Shown here: positions 44,685-53,250 of the stretch, piece by piece
Position numbering within the stretch: position 1 is the stretch's first letter
How the letters are laid out: each line of letters opens with the position of its first letter
Assembly: GCA_023128035.1 (NCBI GenBank)
Contig: JAGMES010000004.1
Span: forward strand, 1 to 64,000
Direction of reading: 5' to 3'
From: Halanaerobiales bacterium
GTDB lineage: Bacteria > Bacillota_F > Halanaerobiia > DY22613
Length of the DNA: 64,000 bases
Notes under the pieces: model-generated
What the model was told of the DNA's origin: nothing
The model's database searches: none
The model's input: the letters and a program-made list of their open reading frames with translations, nothing else
Made by a program: the position numbers and the translations under genes

Positions 44685-45632
44685 ATGATTAAAAAAACAT
44701 TTTTAGCAATCTTAATTCTTTCTATTATTATCATCCCAACTGTCTGGGCAGAGCAAGCAACAACTGTTGAAAGTAGTTCTGTTAAACAGGAAATATCGTA
44801 TAGTATTCCTGAAAATACGATTGGTATTGAAGGAATCATTAAAGAAATTAGAAAAGATATGGATAAAGTTATTGTTCTCGTAGAAGGTCAGAGATTAAAT
44901 GATGAAGGGTATGATCAAGTCAAGTTAGTAATTCATGATGATACACAAATTATTAATGAAAAAGATAATGCAGAATTGAGTTATGGAGATTTTAAAGAAG
45001 GTATGGTTATCAAAGGTTTTTATGGGCCAGCAGTTACCAGAAGTTTACCACCAATGGGAGTAGCAAAATTAGTATTAGTACAGGAAAGAAAAATTCCAGA
45101 GGAAATATATACCTATGGAACAATTGGACAAATCAGAGAGGTTAAAGGTGGAATAATGGTGGATATCATAAATGAAGCAGGTGAAAATGAAATTAATTTG
45201 GTCATTAGTGATAGAACTATTATAACTGATCAATCAGGATTAGAATTATCAAAGGATGAACTGAAGGAAGGTTTAAAGATTAAAGCAAGCTATGGGCCAG
45301 CTGTTACTGCGAGTTTGCCTCCTATAGGAACAGCGAACTCAGTAGTAGTAGAGGAACAAAAGATTCCAGAGGAAATATATACTTATGGAACAATTGGACA
45401 AATCAGAGAGGTTAAAGGTGGAATAATGATTCATATTATAAATGACGCAGGTGAAAATGAAATTAATCTGGTTATCAGTGATAGAACTGTTATAACTGAT
45501 CAATCAGGATTAGAATTATCAAAGGATGAATTGAAGGAAGGTTTAAAGATTAAAGCAAGTTATGGGCCAGCCGTTACGATGAGTTTACCTCCAATCGGAA
45601 ATGCAGATAAAATTATTATAATTGCAGAATAA
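44685..45632 (+). CDS. Secreted protein of three beta-rich tandem repeats
   Basis: This protein of about 315 aa has a Sec signal peptide (MIKKTFLAILILSIIIIP... cut near VWAE). The mature part is three units of about 90 residues, each with a GxIxxI(R/K)EV start and a GPAVTxSLPPxG signature near its end. Units 2 and 3 are nearly identical in DNA as well as protein, while unit 1 has diverged. There are no catalytic motifs. The family is not recognised with certainty; it resembles small secreted OB-like or DUF3221-type domains. The ATG follows AGGAGTGATCGAA. Confidence 0.7.
   Translation: MIKKTFLAILILSIIIIPTVWAEQATTVESSSVKQEISYSIPENTIGIEGIIKEIRKDMDKVIVLVEGQRLNDEGYDQVKLVIHDDTQIINEKDNAELSYGDFKEGMVIKGFYGPAVTRSLPPMGVAKLVLVQERKIPEEIYTYGTIGQIREVKGGIMVDIINEAGENEINLVISDRTIITDQSGLELSKDELKEGLKIKASYGPAVTASLPPIGTANSVVVEEQKIPEEIYTYGTIGQIREVKGGIMIHIINDAGENEINLVISDRTVITDQSGLELSKDELKEGLKIKASYGPAVTMSLPPIGNADKIIIIAE
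45093..45629 (+). repeat. Recent 270-bp intragenic tandem duplication
   Basis: Two units with a 270-bp period (45093-45362 and 45363-45629) both start ATTCCAGAGGAAATATATAC and differ at only scattered positions. This is copy-number variable sequence within the secreted repeat protein. Confidence 0.85.
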
Positions 45633-45755
45633 ATTTTCTGGAATAATTTGTTTAATATTTACTTTTATCTGTATCATCGAAGCATGGCGATTGGTCAAGT
45701 ATTAAGTCCACGAATTGGTTGCAACTTTAGCATATCATCGCAATGCTAGTTTATA

Positions 45756-45878
45756 GAATAGAATAGCAAAGTTTTATTAATGGAGCCTGGATATATAATT
45801 TCAGGTTCTTTTTTATATCTCAATTTTGTAATTGATCTAAGTATATAGCATTAAACGATAACCTGTAACCTCAACTGC
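45756..45878 (+). repeat. Duplicated intergenic segment with terminator (copy B)
   Basis: This is the partner of 43502-43612, with the same GAATAGAATAGCAAAG start, the same terminator hairpin (45783-45814) and the same CGATAACCTGTAACCTCAAC end. It carries an extra stretch of about 15 bp near 45835-45852. The rest of the 45633-46056 gap holds an imperfect palindrome at about 45676-45752 and the small interrupted ORF listed next. Confidence 0.8.
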
Positions 45879-45938
45879 AAAAGGTTGATTAATAAAAAAA
45901 TCATCTTTTTCATAATTCCTGAAGGAGAAAATTTCTTT

Positions 45939-46043
45939 ATGTCTAAATACAGAATAGAACATTTTGGGATGGTTTATTATGTGATCGATGATTTAAGTAT
46001 TTAGAAAGTAACAGATGAAACGGCAAAGAAAGCTTTAGTATAG
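45939..46043 (+). pseudogene. 34-codon small ORF split by an in-frame TAG
   Basis: ATG behind GAAGGAGAAA reads MSKYRIEHFGMVYYVIDDLS, then a TAG at 46002, then KVTDETAKKALV and a second TAG. The frame is otherwise open and well placed behind a ribosome-binding site, so it was probably one small protein. The family is unknown. It ends 13 bases before the GNAT-fusion gene. Confidence 0.4.
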
Positions 46044-46056
46044 AGGAGGAAAAAAT

Positions 46057-49000
46057 ATGGATTCTATTAAATTAGTTGAATATGATCATTCAATGTCTAA
46101 AAAGTTGACTGATATGTGGAATAAAAGTGGTGATAATTGGGGAGGATTTGATTCTGTTTTAACCGAAGAGACGGTCATAAATGAACAGGAAAATTCTATT
46201 GATATGCATGTATATCTTGCAATGGTTGGAGAAGAAGTGGTTGGGTATTGTAGTCTTTCTGAGTATCGTGAGGATGAAGGGAGTCTATATATACCACTTC
46301 TAAATGTGATACCAGATTATCATGGCAAAAAAGTTGGAAAAACTTTGATGTTAAAAGTATTGGAGAGAACGATAGAATTGGGATGGCCGAGGTTGGATCT
46401 TTATACCTGGCCCGGGAATACAAAGGCTGTGCCTCTCTATAAAAAGTGTGGCTTTTTCTGGGAAAAGAGAGATGATGTAACCCATCTTATGAATTTTATT
46501 CCTGCAGCTTTACAGACAGAAGCTGTGGCTGACTATTTTAAAACTGCCCATTGGTATGATGATTCAAAGAGGATTATTAAAATACAACCAGATGGGAAAT
46601 CTGAAAATGACTTTGATTTTTTTGAATACTCATGGGAAAAGAATGATCAGACTCTTAGGATGGAATTTGAAAAGAGGGGAAGGGGTCTTAGACTTATCGA
46701 GACTGATGATTATCTGATCAGTGCCCGGATTGATAACCAGAATCTTGTCTTTGGTAGAAAGTATAAAGTTTATTATGAGATTATCAATAAATCAGGTAAG
46801 TTTTTAAATGTATCAATCAAGGGAAGGGATGACAAAAATATTAACTTTGATTTTGAAAAGGCTGTAGATGTTATTGATCGAGAGCTTTTGGAAGGCGAAT
46901 TTTATATAAATGAAGTTGAAGAAGAATCAAGTATTTGGCGGACACAGCCAGGGGTACCTGCTGATATTTTCATCAATGGGAAACATGCATATTTTAAACT
47001 TGGAATAGTTCCAAAATTTCCTGCAAAATTATCTTTAACTATCCCAGATCAAGAATGTTATAGACAAGTTTCACTTGAGCTTTATCTGGATATTGAGAAT
47101 AACTTTGATGAAGATGCAGTCTTCAAATTTAAATTACATGGAACAGAAAATATTACCTTATATCAGAGAAGTTTTGAAATTTCTTTGAAGGCAAAAGAAA
47201 AAGATTCAATTCAAGTACCTTATATGTTGGAAGATTTCTTCTTTTTCTCTGAGACGATACCTATAACAGTTGAGTTAAAAAATGGTGAAGTCATTCAATT
47301 TACCAAAAAGCTTGGTACTGCTTTTAAAGGGCGTACCGGTATGTTTGGAGGAGAAACAGAAGAATGTTGGATGATCTGCAACGGTGATTATACAGTTGAG
47401 TTAAACAAGAGGAATAATCGGCGTTCTATATTAACCTATGGAATGGGTGAGGCTGATGTTATCGTATTACCTTATCCAAGAATAGGTAAGCCATTTTCAG
47501 CTGAGTTTTCAAAGAAAAAACCTTATCAGGTGGAATATTTCCGTGACTATGATGAGATGGTTTTAAAGGCTCGATATAGTTCAGATGATTTTAAAGATAT
47601 AGAGCTTGTAAGTGTATCAAAGCTTTATGCCAGTGGTATAGTGGAAAATTATTATGAGATTTGTAATCACTCTGATAATGAAACCCCTAAGGAAATTTTT
47701 TTGACTGATAATTGTTTTTGTAGGTTATATCGAAGTTTCATACCTTATGATGGTGATATAGTCGAAGCTGGTAATCTTAGTTACCCAGAACATTGGAAAA
47801 GTAGTAAAATAACAGAAAATTGGATTTTTGCAAAAGGTGAGCGCATAACTAAGGGATTTTGCTGGTCAAAAGATCAACATATCAAGATAAATGAGGATAC
47901 CTTTTTTATCGAGCATGCTTTTGGTAAGTTGTCAAAAAGCGAATGGAAAAAAACAGAGCCAATCTATATAGCTTTAGGAACATTTACAGACTGGCAGGAG
48001 TTTAGAGGATTTGCTTTAGGAAAGTATGATAATCAAGATCTATCAACAAAGGATGGTTTTGAGTTTCTTGTAAACGATGGTAATCCTTTTGTTAAGAAAA
48101 AATTTAAAGTAAAGATTAAAGAACGTAAAAATGTATACTTTAATGGAGATTTGATTCTGAGCTCAAAGACTGGATTATTTGAATCACTTCATCAGAGCTA
48201 TAAGCCTACAGAAGAGAAACAAGAAGCTGAATTTGTGGTAACGTTGGATCAAGATACACGAATGGATGGTTTACAATTGGATGTAGATTTTTCTGCAGTT
48301 TATTTTTCTAAAAAAGCATATGTTTTTAAAATGACTGAAGATGAAATAAAAAAGACAATGTTAGAGGAAAGTGGGTTTGAAGTGTTTTCTGTAGATAATG
48401 GGGTATTGACAATAAAAGCTGCTCCATCTTTTAATAATTCTCTTTATTCTCTAAATTATCGGATGGGAACAGAACATCAGGAGTGGCTTGATTCATCATT
48501 TCCTGAACTTGGCCCAAGATCCTGGTTTAATCCCTGGATTGGGGGAATTAGTGGAATCCCGCTTGATTTAACAGCAAATTCTGTAATGCAGGAAAAACGG
48601 ACTGGTGAGTTTGTAGAAATACAGGATAATTTTGAAAATAGATGGATGGGGATAAAATTAAAATTGAAAATAGAAAAGCATAAAGGGTATCAGGGATTGG
48701 AATTTAATCAATATTTCTTAATGTTACCCGGTCTGCCGATTCTATGCTATACCGTAGAGATTATACAAAATACCGGTTCATTTATAAAAGATATGAGTTT
48801 TCGGACTGATTGCTTTTTTAAGCCTGACCAGGAAGTTCAAAATAGCTGGTTTATCACAGAAAATCTTTCTGGTGAATTGATTAAATATAAAGCAGGAAAA
48901 ATTAGACATGATATAGGTACATATTCACCACTGTTATTTGGATCTGAAAATCATGAGATAAAACTTTTAATGTATGCAGGAGATCACCCTCTGCCTTTGA

Positions 49001-49158
49001 TTGGATTTGCTAATCGAGTTGATAATGCAGGATTTTTTAAACAAAATATTACTTTGAAAAATAAAGAATCTTTATTTACCTCACCAATGTTTTTGGTTTA
49101 TACGGAAGAATACTTATCAGAAGAATTATTAAAAGGTTTAAAAAGTATAAAATTTTAA
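46057..49158 (+). CDS. GNAT acetyltransferase fused to a large beta-rich domain
   Basis: This is a 1033-aa cytoplasmic protein; no signal or membrane segment is seen. Residues 1-150 are a GNAT N-acetyltransferase with the acetyl-CoA loop in NVIPDYHGKKVGKTLM and the closing motif AVPLYKKCGFFW. Residues about 160-1033 are beta-rich and aromatic-rich. They include segments such as YDGDIVEAGNLSYPEHW and LGPRSWFNPWIGGISG that could belong to a carbohydrate-binding or mutarotase-like fold, but I recognise no named family and no catalytic motif. GNAT enzymes are normally about 150-180 aa. ATG follows GAGGAGGAAAAA. The substrate is unknown. Confidence 0.75.
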   Translation: MDSIKLVEYDHSMSKKLTDMWNKSGDNWGGFDSVLTEETVINEQENSIDMHVYLAMVGEEVVGYCSLSEYREDEGSLYIPLLNVIPDYHGKKVGKTLMLKVLERTIELGWPRLDLYTWPGNTKAVPLYKKCGFFWEKRDDVTHLMNFIPAALQTEAVADYFKTAHWYDDSKRIIKIQPDGKSENDFDFFEYSWEKNDQTLRMEFEKRGRGLRLIETDDYLISARIDNQNLVFGRKYKVYYEIINKSGKFLNVSIKGRDDKNINFDFEKAVDVIDRELLEGEFYINEVEEESSIWRTQPGVPADIFINGKHAYFKLGIVPKFPAKLSLTIPDQECYRQVSLELYLDIENNFDEDAVFKFKLHGTENITLYQRSFEISLKAKEKDSIQVPYMLEDFFFFSETIPITVELKNGEVIQFTKKLGTAFKGRTGMFGGETEECWMICNGDYTVELNKRNNRRSILTYGMGEADVIVLPYPRIGKPFSAEFSKKKPYQVEYFRDYDEMVLKARYSSDDFKDIELVSVSKLYASGIVENYYEICNHSDNETPKEIFLTDNCFCRLYRSFIPYDGDIVEAGNLSYPEHWKSSKITENWIFAKGERITKGFCWSKDQHIKINEDTFFIEHAFGKLSKSEWKKTEPIYIALGTFTDWQEFRGFALGKYDNQDLSTKDGFEFLVNDGNPFVKKKFKVKIKERKNVYFNGDLILSSKTGLFESLHQSYKPTEEKQEAEFVVTLDQDTRMDGLQLDVDFSAVYFSKKAYVFKMTEDEIKKTMLEESGFEVFSVDNGVLTIKAAPSFNNSLYSLNYRMGTEHQEWLDSSFPELGPRSWFNPWIGGISGIPLDLTANSVMQEKRTGEFVEIQDNFENRWMGIKLKLKIEKHKGYQGLEFNQYFLMLPGLPILCYTVEIIQNTGSFIKDMSFRTDCFFKPDQEVQNSWFITENLSGELIKYKAGKIRHDIGTYSPLLFGSENHEIKLLMYAGDHPLPLIGFANRVDNAGFFKQNITLKNKESLFTSPMFLVYTEEYLSEELLKGLKSIKF

Positions 49159-49174
49159 AAACGTAACTAAGCAA

Positions 49175-49205
49175 AAGGACTTCTGGTGAAATTCAGAAGT
49201 CCCTT
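49175..49205 (+). terminator. Terminator of the GNAT-fusion gene
   Basis: GGACTTCTG pairs with CAGAAGTCC over an 8-base loop and runs into CTTCATTTTG. The stem matches that of the terminator at 40160-40188. Confidence 0.75.
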
Positions 49206-49212
49206 CATTTTG

Positions 49213-49617
49213 TTAAGATTTATAAGCTGGAACGTTTAACAAGTTATTTACAGTAACAAACTTATATCCGAGAATCTTTAGTGTTTCAATTAATTCTGGA
49301 AGAGCATTTACTGTATTAGTATAACTAAGATCTGTTCCACTTCCGGAATGAAAGAGTAGAATAGATCCATTTTTAACATCTGGTAAAGTGTTAATCAATA
49401 TTTGATCTACATCTCTATCACGTCAATCAACAGAATCAACAGACCAATTAATCACTTTATAGTCCATTTCTTTTAATTGCTTAACATTTTCAAGAGAAAC
49501 ACTTCCATAAGGCGGACGTATTAACGCAGTTTTTAAGCCAGTAATTTTTTCAAGAATCTGCTCAGTGTAAATTGCATCAGGACCATCATCAAAGGTTAAA
49601 GCAATTTTGTTGGAACA
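49213..49617 (-). pseudogene. Polysaccharide deacetylase remnant, copy 2 (in-frame deletion and TGA)
   Basis: The minus strand reads VPTKIALTFDDGPD (the NodB metal-binding motif), then ITGLKTALIRPPYGSVS, then INWSVDSVD-stop-RDRDVDQIL and on to GSILLFHSG and a normal C-terminus at YKS. The stop is a TGA at 49423-49425 where homologues usually have Trp. The middle of the domain, with the HxxxH zinc ligands, is missing but the frame is kept. The protein cannot be functional. A stop-free 61-aa piece at the 3' end is only its tail. Confidence 0.85.
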
Positions 49618-49794
49618 GTAATTTTTGCAGAAAGCTCGTTATGATATAGAGAATGAAGTACCTATTGCTGAAGTTGACTTTGCAAAAATATTATAAGATG
49701 ATGATACAATTGAAAAGATTGCACAGATTGTAGGATCTCATAGTAAAAGTGCCGGCATTCCCTGTCGGAGAAAGGTTTAAGGATTTGATAAATT

Positions 49795-50151
49795 TTGAAT
49801 GAGAGTAATACTAATGAAGATATATATAATGTCGATGATATTTTTGAAATAGAAGTAAATAATTCGACATATGACTTGGTTTACGATTCGGGTTGTTTTC
49901 ATCATTTACCACCTCACCAAAGATTAAAGTATCTAGATCTTTTATCTAAAGCTTTAAAGTCAAACGGATTTTTTGGTTTAACCTGTTTTGCACCTGGGGG
50001 TGGGTCAGATATTTCAGATTGGGAAGTTTATAGAAAAAATAGTCTTCAGGGAGGTTTATCTTATACAGAAGAAAAACTCAAAAAAATATTTTCTAAAAAT
50101 TTTGAGGTTATAGAATTTCGTAAGATGAAAGAAATTCAACAATTTACTTAA
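49795..50151 (+). pseudogene. Class I SAM methyltransferase fragment
   Basis: A 118-codon open frame contains YDLVYDSGCFHHLPPHQR and GFFGLTCFAPGGGSDISD, characteristic of the C-terminal half of a type 11/25-like methyltransferase. The SAM-binding glycine motif is absent at the 5' end, and the usual last 20 or so residues are missing after FRKMKE. There is no ribosome-binding site for the TTG. Between 49633 and 49770 another fragment, KARYDIENEVPIAEVDFA, ends at a stop and also looks like debris. Confidence 0.7.
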
Positions 50152-50170
50152 TAAATAAAAACTATTAATA

Positions 50171-50199
50171 TTGATAATTCAGTATATTTATGGTATAAT
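50171..50199 (+). promoter_or_regulatory. Sigma-A promoter of the radical SAM/peptide locus
   Basis: TTGATA (50171-50176) and TATAAT (50194-50199) are separated by 17 bp, 82 bases upstream of the first radical SAM gene. It is the only strong promoter I see before the three-gene locus. Confidence 0.75.
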
Positions 50200-50281
50200 A
50201 AATGTGCGGTATATTTTTTAATAAAAATTTACAATAAGTAAAATTATAAGCTCACTGAGACACAAATAAAGGAGGCGTTGT

Positions 50282-51598
50282 ATGAACCTAAAGCCATCTT
50301 ATTACAATCATTTGGCCAAATTAAATAATGGAAAAGTAGTGTTATTCAATTTTTTGACTGGTAACTTAAAAGAAATTGACGAAGCGGATATTGATAAACT
50401 CAAATTCATCTTTGAAAATTGCAATAAAAACTTTGATGGGTATTCTGAAAACTTAAAAAAAGAATTGATCAACGATTTGTATTTAGTTCCAGAAGATGCG
50501 AATGAATTAGATATAGTTCGTATTCGAAACTTATCGACAAGATATGATAATCTAATTTATAACCTCGTACTCATGCCGACATTAGATTGCAACTTTTCTT
50601 GTAAATATTGTTATGAATCTAAAGAGCAAATTTTTATGAGTGAAGATGTGAAAATAGGTATTATTAATTGGGCTACAAAAATTGCAAGAGTGAGTAAGCG
50701 TTTTGTAATCAATTGGTTTGGTGGAGAGCCATTATTAGATTTTTCTATCATTGAAGAGATAAATAGTAGTATAAAAAATATTTGTACAGAAAATAGATGC
50801 TTTTTTATTTCTGATATAACTACAAATGGATATCTTTTGACAGATGAGATTTTGAGTAAAGTCGATAATTTAAATATTACTAGTTTTCAAATTACTGTGG
50901 ATGGGCCACCAGAAATACATAATAAATATCGTCCGTTAGAAAATGGTGAAGGAACATTTGATATAGTTTATAAAAATATATTGAAAATTTTAGATCAAAC
51001 ACGAGCTAATGTTGCTCTAAGAGTGAATGTTGATCAAAATAACTTTGATAAGATACCAGATTTTTTAAATATGATACCTAAAAAATATCGCACACCAAGG
51101 CTGATGATCGTATTTAAAGATATCTTTTCTGATCCTAGTGGCAAAACAGGCAGAGAATCTGAAATAGATCAGAACCGAATAAACACTTATAAAAAAATGA
51201 AGCAACTATATCACTATGGTATGGAACAAGGGTTCAATGTTTTCTTACCCACATTTAGTATCCGTGATCATCATTGTAATAGTGGGTCAAAGAACTATTT
51301 TATTGTTCATCCAACTGGGGATTTGTACAGATGTACTGTTGAATTTGCAACAGGAAAAAGTATAGGGAAATTATTTAAAGATGGCTCATTAGATATAGAT
51401 AGCTATGCAACTTCTAAATGGTTATCTTATATTCCTGGAGATGATGAAAAATGTGCAAAATGTAAATTTTTACCTTTATGCCAGGGTGGATGCAGATATA
51501 ATAGAATGATGGGTAAACTACCTTGTTCGCTTGAATCTACTGATATCGATGGAGTAATCGAGTTATATTATTTATCTAAAACTCATTCACAAAGGTAG
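50282..51598 (+). CDS. Radical SAM/SPASM peptide maturase 1
   Basis: This 438-aa enzyme has an N-terminal region (1-95) that may bind the leader peptide, a radical SAM barrel with CNFSCKYC (Cys103, Cys107, Cys110) and WFGGEPLLD, and a C-terminal SPASM domain with auxiliary-cluster cysteines (CAKCKFLPLCQGGC, 391-404, and Cys415). The architecture is that of peptide-modifying maturases that make thioether or carbon-carbon crosslinks in RiPPs. The ATG is at 50282, after GGAGGCGTTGT. A 34-aa Cys-containing peptide gene lies 113 bp downstream, followed by a second radical SAM gene. The chemistry cannot be told from sequence. Confidence 0.9.
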   Translation: MNLKPSYYNHLAKLNNGKVVLFNFLTGNLKEIDEADIDKLKFIFENCNKNFDGYSENLKKELINDLYLVPEDANELDIVRIRNLSTRYDNLIYNLVLMPTLDCNFSCKYCYESKEQIFMSEDVKIGIINWATKIARVSKRFVINWFGGEPLLDFSIIEEINSSIKNICTENRCFFISDITTNGYLLTDEILSKVDNLNITSFQITVDGPPEIHNKYRPLENGEGTFDIVYKNILKILDQTRANVALRVNVDQNNFDKIPDFLNMIPKKYRTPRLMIVFKDIFSDPSGKTGRESEIDQNRINTYKKMKQLYHYGMEQGFNVFLPTFSIRDHHCNSGSKNYFIVHPTGDLYRCTVEFATGKSIGKLFKDGSLDIDSYATSKWLSYIPGDDEKCAKCKFLPLCQGGCRYNRMMGKLPCSLESTDIDGVIELYYLSKTHSQR

Positions 51599-51622
51599 AA
51601 AAATTAATTTGTTTATAATTTT

Positions 51623-51837
51623 GAAGCGGGGAAGAAAACATAAGCTTTATAAAATGAAAACTTTAAGTTTTTATGGTTTAACTAAATTTTTAAACAAAGG
51701 AGGTGTATAGCATGTTAAATAACTTATGGGATCTTGACAATTATTCTTGGGATGATATGGACGTACCTCCAATTAAAGTGTACTGTTGCCCAGACGCAAT
51801 AGATTTTGATAATTAATTAGTATATTCTCCCCGCTTC
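51623..51837. repeat. Inverted repeat bracketing the small-peptide gene
   Basis: GAAGCGGGGA at 51623-51632 is exactly complementary to TCCCCGCTTC at 51828-51837, and pairing can extend three more bases with one bulge. The arms lie on either side of the 34-codon ORF. Both are GC-rich in an AT-rich region. They could form a long-range RNA stem that isolates the peptide message. Confidence 0.6.
51712..51816 (+). CDS. 34-aa candidate RiPP precursor with a Cys-Cys motif
   Basis: An ATG follows AAAGGAGGTGTATAGC, one of the strongest ribosome-binding sites in the window, and opens a 34-codon frame ending TAA. The N-terminal half is rich in Asp, Asn, Trp and Tyr. The C-terminal half reads VPPIKVYCCPDAIDFDN with adjacent Cys25-Cys26. 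The position between two radical SAM/SPASM genes, the size, and the leader-like acidic start make it a RiPP precursor candidate. The Cys pair, or the Tyr, Trp, Pro or Asp residues, could be modified. I know no named family that matches. No transporter or protease is adjacent. Confidence 0.75.
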   Translation: MLNNLWDLDNYSWDDMDVPPIKVYCCPDAIDFDN

Positions 51838-51860
51838 ATTTACTAAAAGGAGGAAAAATA

Positions 51861-52901
51861 ATGAAATATAAACCCAAATTTGGTATTTGGGAATTAACTA
51901 ATGCCTGTAATGCAAAATGTCTTCACTGTGGATCTCAGTCAGGAAAATGCCGTGATAATGAATTGACTTTAGAAGAAGTATTGAGAGTATGTGATGAACT
52001 GAAAGAAACAGGATGTGAACGTATTACTTTAATGGGGGGAGAATTTTTTTTAAGCCCTCATTGGGAAGCAGTTTGCAAAAGATTAGTTGAGAACAATATA
52101 AGGGTAGCACCTCTAACAAATGGATTATTATTAAACGAGAAGAATATTATGAAACTAAAAGAATTAGGTATAGATAGATTAGGAATAAGTATAGATGGAT
52201 TGGAAGAAACTCACAATTATTTAAGAGGTGTTCCAAATCTCTTTAGTAGATTAATAGAAAATTTAAAGAAAGCTCAAAGCAAAGGTTTTAAAATTGCAAT
52301 TATTACTGCAGTGTCTGCAGTGAATCTTAATCAATTACCTGAATTATATAAGTTTATCAAAGAATTAGGAATCCGAGTTTGGCAAGTTCAAATTGTTGAG
52401 GACGTAGGAAACGCTAATCAAAATTCAGAACTACATCTAACATTGGAAGATGTTTATAAATTAGCGAAATATGTTGCCAAGTTTCGCCGAGAAGATAATG
52501 ATATGAAAATATTACTTGGTGATAATGTAGGCTTTTATACTACCTTTGAACCATTAATAAGAGATAATCCGTTTACAGGTTGTGCTGCCGGAAGACAAGT
52601 TGTGGGTATAACTGCAAATGGTGATATTCGTGGATGTCTTTCTGTTTATGGTGATAAAGAAAATATAGAAGGAAATATTAGGGAACGTTCATTTAAAGAT
52701 ATTTGGGAAGATCCGAATTTATTTACTGTTTATCGTAATCGAACAGTTGATAAGTTAACTGGTTTTTGTGCAGAATGTAAGTATAATAATCTTTGTCGTG
52801 CGGGATGTTCATCATTAGCATATTCACTGACTGGAAAATTTTATGAGAATCCTTTCTGTTTACATAAATATGAAGTCGAAAATGGTTTGAATTCACAATG
52901 A
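51861..52901 (+). CDS. Radical SAM/SPASM peptide maturase 2
   Basis: This 346-aa enzyme starts directly with the barrel: ELTNACNAKCLHC (Cys16, Cys20, Cys23) and MGGEFFL. It ends in a SPASM domain with CAECKYNNLCRAGC (303-316) and Cys333. Further Cys residues in FTGCAAGRQ and IRGCLSV fit auxiliary-cluster ligands. Unlike maturase 1 it has no N-terminal extension, so leader recognition may depend on maturase 1. The ATG follows AAAGGAGGAAAAATA, 44 bases after the peptide ORF. It resembles PqqE/MftC-type maturases in plan but the substrate is presumably the upstream peptide. Confidence 0.9.
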   Translation: MKYKPKFGIWELTNACNAKCLHCGSQSGKCRDNELTLEEVLRVCDELKETGCERITLMGGEFFLSPHWEAVCKRLVENNIRVAPLTNGLLLNEKNIMKLKELGIDRLGISIDGLEETHNYLRGVPNLFSRLIENLKKAQSKGFKIAIITAVSAVNLNQLPELYKFIKELGIRVWQVQIVEDVGNANQNSELHLTLEDVYKLAKYVAKFRREDNDMKILLGDNVGFYTTFEPLIRDNPFTGCAAGRQVVGITANGDIRGCLSVYGDKENIEGNIRERSFKDIWEDPNLFTVYRNRTVDKLTGFCAECKYNNLCRAGCSSLAYSLTGKFYENPFCLHKYEVENGLNSQ

Positions 52902-52931
52902 TTTTCTATAAATATAAATAGTATTTTAATA

Positions 52932-52965
52932 TCCCTCATAAATCGTTAGATTTAGAGGGCTTTTA
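52932..52965 (+). terminator. Terminator of the radical SAM/peptide locus
   Basis: CCCTCATAAATC pairs with GATTTAGAGGG (one bulged A), followed by CTTTTATATTT. Confidence 0.85.
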
Positions 52966-52968
52966 TAT

Positions 52969-53008
52969 TTAACGACATTTCAGAAGGGGAAGTCCCCCTC
53001 GACTTTAA
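52969..53008. repeat. Palindromic repeat, partial copy c
   Basis: It shares TTTAACGACATTT and CGACTTTAA with the repeats at 43446 and 55604 but carries AAGGGGAAGTCCCCCT between them, an inner palindrome of its own. The remaining stretch up to 53250 is AT-rich and shows nothing else I can support. Confidence 0.45.
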
Positions 53009-53250
53009 ATAAAATACCTATGTTTTGGGATTGGGAGTATAAGATGAAGTTGTATTATTATTATTGTGTAAGTGTTATAATAAAAGGAATAATAAGTAGT
53101 TAAACTAATATATAATGTATATTTTAGTAACTTTTTTAGAAGAAAGAAAGGTAAATATTAGGTATTATTAATTGTTATTGTAAGTGGGAAGGTTGATGTG
53201 ATTTAGGGTTTGAAATTTTTGGCAAGATCAAATTTAAAGGGGGTTGTTAT

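Noticed and set aside
42881..49617. Stop-codon recoding as the cause of the interrupted genes
   Set aside because: The three internal stops are TAA, TAG and TGA respectively, and normal genes in the window end with all three, so no single reassigned codon explains them.
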